From assembly GCA_027078745.1 (NCBI GenBank), contig JALWWO010000022.1, forward strand, positions 1-64,000: DNA of 64,000 nt. Direction: 5' to 3'. The DNA is from Chromatiaceae bacterium (lineage in GTDB: Bacteria > Pseudomonadota > Gammaproteobacteria > Chromatiales > Chromatiaceae). Below, one piece after another: positions 59,671 through 64,000 of the stretch; position 1 is the first letter of the stretch; the number at the start of each line of letters is the position of its first letter. The notes under the pieces were generated by a model. That model was not told where the DNA came from. It did no database searches and was given only the letters and a program-made list of their open reading frames with translations. The position numbers were made by a program, and so were the translations under genes.

Positions 59671-62600
59671 ATGTCCCTTCCTGAAGAACCCCACAACTTT
59701 CCCACTGCGCAGGATCTGGCAGATTGCCTCTTGCAAGATGTGCCCGGGTTGCGGCGGCGCATGCAGGGGCTGCGCCGTCGGCAGCAGCGGAATCAGCCCA
59801 TTTCAGAGGGCCTGGCCAAGCTCTGGCAAGATCTGGAAAGCTCCCGCCGCATCCGCCGGTTGCGGCAAGCTCAGGTGCCTGAAGAAATCTCATATCCCCC
59901 CGAACTGCCGGTGATCGAGCGGAAAGAAGAGATCGCGCGGGCCATCGAAAGACATCCCGTGGTGATCCTGTGCGGGGAAACCGGTTCCGGAAAGTCCACC
60001 CAACTGCCCAAGCTCTGTTTGGAGCTAGGACGGGGGATAGCGGGCCGCATCGGCCACACCCAACCCCGCCGCATCGCTGCCCGCAGCCTGGCCAGCCGCA
60101 TCGCCCAGGAGTTGGGCACGGAGCTGGGCACCCTGGTGGGCTATCGGGTGCGCTTTCACGACCGCGTGCGGCCGGAAACCGCTATCAAGCTCATGACGGA
60201 CGGCATGTTGCTGGCGGAGATCCAGGGAGATCGCTGGCTGCAAGAATATGACACCCTCATCATCGATGAGGCCCACGAGCGCAGCTTGAACATCGATTTT
60301 TTGCTGGGCTATCTGCGGGGCCTGTTACCCAAGCGTCCGGATCTCCGGCTCATCATCACCTCCGCCACCATCGATCCCCAGCGCTTCGCTCAGCATTTCG
60401 CTGATGCGCAGGGCAAGCCTGCGCCTATCCTGGAGATCTCCGGCCGCACCTATCCGGTGGAACTGCGCTATCGCCCGCCGGAAGAAGAGAACGCCGGCGA
60501 GCGGGACCCCAGCATGCAGCAAGCCATCTCCCAGGCCGTAAAGGAACTGGCGAGTGCCGTGCCGGGGGATCTGCTGGTCTTCCTCTCGGGAGAGCGGGAG
60601 ATTCGGGAGACTGCTGAGACCTTGCGGAAGCAGCATCCCCCTTCCACGGAGATTTTGCCCCTCTACGCCCGCCAGAGTCGGGAAGAACAGGCGAAGATCT
60701 TTCAACCCCACGGCACCCGACGGGTGGTGCTGGCCACCAATGTGGCGGAAACCTCCCTGACGGTGCCCGGGATTCAGGGGGTGATCGATCCGGGTTTCGC
60801 CCGCATCAGCCGCTATTCCCACCGCACCCGGGTGCAGCGCTTGCCGGTGGAACGGATCTCCCAGGCCGCCGCAAATCAGCGCAAAGGACGCTGCGGGCGG
60901 GTAGCAGCAGGAATCTGCATTCGGCTCTACAGCGAGGACAATTTCAACGCTCGGGCACCCTTCACCGAGCCGGAGATTCAGCGCACCAATCTGGCGGCAG
61001 TGATCCTACAGATGAAAGCCCTGGGCTTCGGGGAGATCGAAACCTTTCCCTTCGTGGACCCGCCGGAGCGGCGGTTGATCGCCGACGGCTATCGAACCCT
61101 GGTGGAACTGGCCGCCCTGGACGGCCAAAATCGGCTCACGCCCCTGGGTCGGCAGCTCGCCCGCTTGCCGGTAGATCCCCGGTTGGGGCGGATGCTCCTC
61201 GCGGCGGCGGAAACCGGCTGTCTGCGGGAGGTAACCATCATCGCCGCCGCCCTGAGCATTCAGGACCCCCGAGAACGCCCCCTGGACCAGCAACAGGCCG
61301 CAGACGAGATCCATGCCAGCTTCCATCACGAAGATTCGGATTTCCTCGCCTTGCTCAAGCTCTGGGATTTTCTGGCGGAGGAACGCCGCCACCGGAGCAA
61401 GAATCAGTTCCGCAAGCTGTGCCGCCGTCATTTCCTCTCCTATAACCGGGTGCTGGAGTGGCAGGACCTGCACATTCAGTTGCGCGCCCAGCTCGCGACC
61501 CTGGGCTTTCGGGAAAACGAGCAGCCCGCGTCCTATGAAAGCATCCATCAAGCCCTGCTCCGGGGGCTGCTCAGCCACATCGGCTGTCGGGGGGAAAACG
61601 GGGAATATGAGGGAGCCCGCGGCAGTCGCTTCTTCATCCATCCCAGCTCGGGACTCTTCCAGAAAAAACCCAAGTGGATCATCGCTGCCGAGCGGGTGGA
61701 GACCAACCGCACCTATGGCCGGTTGGTGGCGCGGGTGCAGCCGGATTGGATCGAGCGGGCCGGGGCCCACCTCTTGCAGCGCACCTATTCGGAACCCCAT
61801 TGGCAGGCCCGATCCGGTCAGGTAGCTGCCTTCGAGCGGGTGCGCCTGTTCGGCTTAACCCTGGTGGCCAAGCGGCGGGTGAACTACGGGCCCATCAACC
61901 CGACGGAGTCCCGAGAAATCTTTCTGCAATCCGCCCTCACCGAGGGGGATTTCCACAGCCGCGCCCCCTTCTGGCGGCACAATCGAGAGCTCATCGAATA
62001 CGTGCAGTATCTGGAAGCCAAGTCGCGACGGCGGGATCTGCTGGTCTCAGAAGAACAGATCTATGCCTTCTATGCGGCCCGGGTGCCGGAGGGCATCTAT
62101 GCCAAGCCCCAGTTCGAGCGATGGTTGCGCCAGGCGACCCGCAAGCATCGGAGGATCTTGCATATGGAGCTGGGGGATCTCCTCCGGCCGGAAGCGCAGG
62201 GCATCGATCAGCAAGCCTTTCCCGATCATCTTCAAGTGGGGGCGACGGCTTTGCCCCTGGAATATCATTTCAACCCGGGCCATGTGGCGGACGGTCTGAC
62301 CCTCGTGGTGCCCCTGCCCCTCCTCCATCAAGTCTCCTCAGCTCGCTGCGAATGGCTGGTACCCGGGCTGTTGCAGGAACGGATTCTGGCCCTGTTGCGG
62401 GGCCTGCCCAAGCAGATCCGCAAGCAGTTGGTCCCCCTCCCGGACCGGGCCGCCCGCCTAGCCAATCAGCTGCGACCCGGCGACCGCCCTTTGATCCAGG
62501 CCTTGCGCGAGGGCATCCAGGCCCAAACCGGTTTGCAGATCTCCGAAAGCCTGTGGGATGAAACCGCCGTCCCCCCCCATCTGCGGATGAAGTTCCGGCT

Positions 62601-63594
62601 GGTGGATGGGCAGGGGAAAACCCTCGCCCTATCGGAAGATCTGAATGCCCTCAAGCACCGCTTCGGTTCCGGTGCCAGGGCAACCTTCTCTCAATTGCCC
62701 AGCGGTCAGGAGCTAGAACGGGAGAATCTCCGGCGCTGGGATTTCGGGGATTTGCCCGAGCACATCGAGCTAGAGCAGGGGGGCATTCGGATGCGGGGCT
62801 ATCCCAGCCTCATCGATCAGGGGGATCGGGTGGCACTGCGGATTCTGGATGCGCCGGAGCGGGCGGAACAGGCCTTGCGGGCCGGTTTGCGGCGGCTATT
62901 CCTCCTCCGGCTCGGGAAGTCAGGCTTACGGAATCTGCGGAATCAATTCCCCGCCCTGGAAAAACTGCGCCTGTACTACGCCAAAGCCCCGGCGAGATCG
63001 GGAAAGCCAAAGGATCTGGAGGAAGAATTGATCGCCCTGCTGTTGGATCGGGCTTTCCTGTCCGCAGGTTTGGTGCGCACCCAAGCCGCTTTCGAAGCGA
63101 GATGGGCGGAGGGCGCACCGCGATTGCCGGCATTGGCGGAAGAAGTGTATCAGCTCGCCCAAGAAATCCTGCGTCACTATCATGCAGTGCGCCAGCGGCT
63201 CGCCCCGCTCAATCAACCCCGTTGGCGCCCTTCCACTCAGGATGTTGCCCAGCAATTGGATGGATTGATCTTTCGGGGCTTTCTAGAAGAAATACCCTAT
63301 GCCCGGCTGCAACAGTATCCCCGCTATCTCCGAGCGGTGGAGATGCGTTTGGAAAAGCTCCCCCTGAACGCCGCTCGAGATCGGAAATTGCTGGAGACAC
63401 TCCGCCCGCTGTTGGATCGCTGGCAGGAACGCGCGGAAGCCGCGCGGCAAGCTGACCGACCGGACCCCCGCTTGGAGGAAATCCGCTGGATGCTGGAGGA
63501 ACTCCGGGTGTCCTTTTTTGCCCAATCCTTGGGTACAGCCTATCCGGTCTCCTGCAAACGCATAGAAGCCCGTTGGCGGGAACTGGGACTCTAG
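59671..63594 (+). CDS. hrpA: ATP-dependent RNA helicase HrpA
   Basis: 1307 residues from the ATG at 59671 (MSLPEEPHNFPTAQDLADCL), close to the 1300 of E. coli HrpA. Walker A is LCGETGSGKSTQLPKLCLEL near residue 106, and the DEAH box LIIDEAHERSLNIDFLLGYL near residue 198. LVGYRVRFHDRVRPETAIKL, RVVLATNVAETSLTVPGIQG and KGRCGRVAAGICIRLYSEDN follow. The large C-terminal DUF3418 domain has WIIAAERVETNRTYGRLVAR. HrpA resolves stalled, colliding ribosomes in E. coli. Its TAG stop overlaps the TAG stop of the convergent DUF192 gene within a CTAG. Confidence 0.96.
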   Translation: MSLPEEPHNFPTAQDLADCLLQDVPGLRRRMQGLRRRQQRNQPISEGLAKLWQDLESSRRIRRLRQAQVPEEISYPPELPVIERKEEIARAIERHPVVILCGETGSGKSTQLPKLCLELGRGIAGRIGHTQPRRIAARSLASRIAQELGTELGTLVGYRVRFHDRVRPETAIKLMTDGMLLAEIQGDRWLQEYDTLIIDEAHERSLNIDFLLGYLRGLLPKRPDLRLIITSATIDPQRFAQHFADAQGKPAPILEISGRTYPVELRYRPPEEENAGERDPSMQQAISQAVKELASAVPGDLLVFLSGEREIRETAETLRKQHPPSTEILPLYARQSREEQAKIFQPHGTRRVVLATNVAETSLTVPGIQGVIDPGFARISRYSHRTRVQRLPVERISQAAANQRKGRCGRVAAGICIRLYSEDNFNARAPFTEPEIQRTNLAAVILQMKALGFGEIETFPFVDPPERRLIADGYRTLVELAALDGQNRLTPLGRQLARLPVDPRLGRMLLAAAETGCLREVTIIAAALSIQDPRERPLDQQQAADEIHASFHHEDSDFLALLKLWDFLAEERRHRSKNQFRKLCRRHFLSYNRVLEWQDLHIQLRAQLATLGFRENEQPASYESIHQALLRGLLSHIGCRGENGEYEGARGSRFFIHPSSGLFQKKPKWIIAAERVETNRTYGRLVARVQPDWIERAGAHLLQRTYSEPHWQARSGQVAAFERVRLFGLTLVAKRRVNYGPINPTESREIFLQSALTEGDFHSRAPFWRHNRELIEYVQYLEAKSRRRDLLVSEEQIYAFYAARVPEGIYAKPQFERWLRQATRKHRRILHMELGDLLRPEAQGIDQQAFPDHLQVGATALPLEYHFNPGHVADGLTLVVPLPLLHQVSSARCEWLVPGLLQERILALLRGLPKQIRKQLVPLPDRAARLANQLRPGDRPLIQALREGIQAQTGLQISESLWDETAVPPHLRMKFRLVDGQGKTLALSEDLNALKHRFGSGARATFSQLPSGQELERENLRRWDFGDLPEHIELEQGGIRMRGYPSLIDQGDRVALRILDAPERAEQALRAGLRRLFLLRLGKSGLRNLRNQFPALEKLRLYYAKAPARSGKPKDLEEELIALLLDRAFLSAGLVRTQAAFEARWAEGAPRLPALAEEVYQLAQEILRHYHAVRQRLAPLNQPRWRPSTQDVAQQLDGLIFRGFLEEIPYARLQQYPRYLRAVEMRLEKLPLNAARDRKLLETLRPLLDRWQERAEAARQADRPDPRLEEIRWMLEELRVSFFAQSLGTAYPVSCKRIEARWRELGL

Positions 63595-64000
63595 GGCGCT
63601 TTTTCCTCATAAGTAAAGCGACAATCGGCACGGATTCCGTGCCGAGCGGCAAAACCGCCCCGGATTTCGATGACATACTTTACAGGTGATAGGGAAGCAT
63701 AGCGCTGGTCGGACAGGGGCTGTGTGTTCGCGGCGATGTGCCGGATGCGCCCCTGCGCATCGGCGAACAGCATGTCCAGGGAATCCGGCGTGTTGCGCAT
63801 CCAGAAGATTCGCGGGGCCTCATCCGGGTAGAGGAAGAGCATCCCCGTATCTTCTCGGGGCAAGCGCCGGTACATCAAACCTCGGGCACGGGCTTCGGGG
63901 GTATCGGCGATTTCCACTTGGATGCGGGCGAGGAGCTGGCCCTCAGGCCCCCAGAAGCGCAGCACCGCATCGGGGTGGAATTCCTGGGAAAGTGCGAGCC
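63591..64000 (-). CDS. DUF192 domain-containing protein (partial, 5' end outside window)
   Basis: At least 136 residues are visible and the frame stays open to the window edge, reading LALSQEFHPDAVLRFWGPEG, as after a signal peptide. A GTG at 63965 is not the likely start. The DUF192 core is EARARGLMYRRLPREDTGML near residue 40 and FLYPDEAPRIFWMRNTPDSL, with VKYVIEIRGGFAARHGIRAD near the end. The domain is small and beta-rich; members are exported and of unknown role. It ends convergently on hrpA. Confidence 0.9.
   Translation of the reverse strand, partial: LALSQEFHPDAVLRFWGPEGQLLARIQVEIADTPEARARGLMYRRLPREDTGMLFLYPDEAPRIFWMRNTPDSLDMLFADAQGRIRHIAANTQPLSDQRYASLSPVKYVIEIRGGFAARHGIRADCRFTYEEKAP

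Overview
This 64 kb window is chromosomal DNA of a GC-rich bacterium, most likely a gammaproteobacterium. It carries PilS/PilR, ArgA, Aat, MltB, HrpA, UbiA, DusA, RecG, RecJ, QueA, TypA and CysZ, with gammaproteobacterial lengths and motifs. I cannot name a genus from the sequence. Genes are packed tightly, with many ATGA stop/start overlaps and long one-direction runs. I see no insertion sequence, prophage, rRNA or CRISPR array. One tRNA gene (Leu, CAA) is present.

Layout. 0-2.7 kb: the modification (hsdM) and specificity (hsdS, cut by the window edge) genes of a type I restriction-modification system. 2.9-7.6 kb: a heavy-metal RND efflux operon with a small His/Cys protein, a CzcB-type adaptor and a CzcA-type pump. 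7.7-9.2 kb: a TrkH potassium channel subunit. 9.2-14.9 kb (minus strand): a seven-gene run of a histone-deacetylase-like enzyme, a DUF1538 membrane pair (UmpA/UmpB type), a divergent PII protein, a tandem-thioredoxin protein, a di-heme cytochrome c peroxidase and a membrane-anchored helical sensor-like protein. This is the least conventional intact cluster in the window. 15-20.6 kb: GDT1, RadA, a small LRR protein, a carboxymuconolactone-decarboxylase/Rieske fusion, WrbA, a parvulin, YciI and a small membrane protein.

20.5-34.2 kb (minus strand): MoxR, DUF58, DUF4381 and BatA-D form an aerotolerance-type operon. Its BatC protein contains a long, nearly perfect 18-bp repeat encoding (SDQQQQ)n. 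The run continues without a clear break into a free-standing acyl carrier protein, an MBOAT O-acyltransferase, a heptosyltransferase-like protein, two GT4 glycosyltransferases and a polysaccharide deacetylase, which looks like a surface-glycan assembly and acylation module. 34.3-36.9 kb: typA and cysZ. 36.9-39.9 kb: a GH13 sugar phosphorylase and a GT4 enzyme resembling mannosylglucosylglycerate synthase, a probable compatible-solute pair. Together with TrkH and UmpAB it hints at life under salt or heat stress.

39.9-43.8 kb is a gene graveyard. It holds a HigBA toxin-antitoxin pair whose antitoxin has lost one A in a homopolymer. It also holds a Ser/Thr-kinase remnant with its catalytic core deleted, PP2C phosphatase remnants with a C8 frameshift, and a kinase tail-TM-LRR protein without its kinase domain. 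A DUF4258/YgiT module follows whose DUF4258 gene carries an in-frame stop.

43.9-52.1 kb (minus strand): ubiA, a FixJ-type regulator, pilS, pilR, argA, a SYLF lipoprotein-like gene, dusA and murU form one tight run. The PilS H-box reads HN instead of the usual HE. 52.1-64 kb: recG, yjbQ, mltB, aat, recJ, tRNA-Leu with its own promoter, queA, hrpA and the end of a DUF192 gene.
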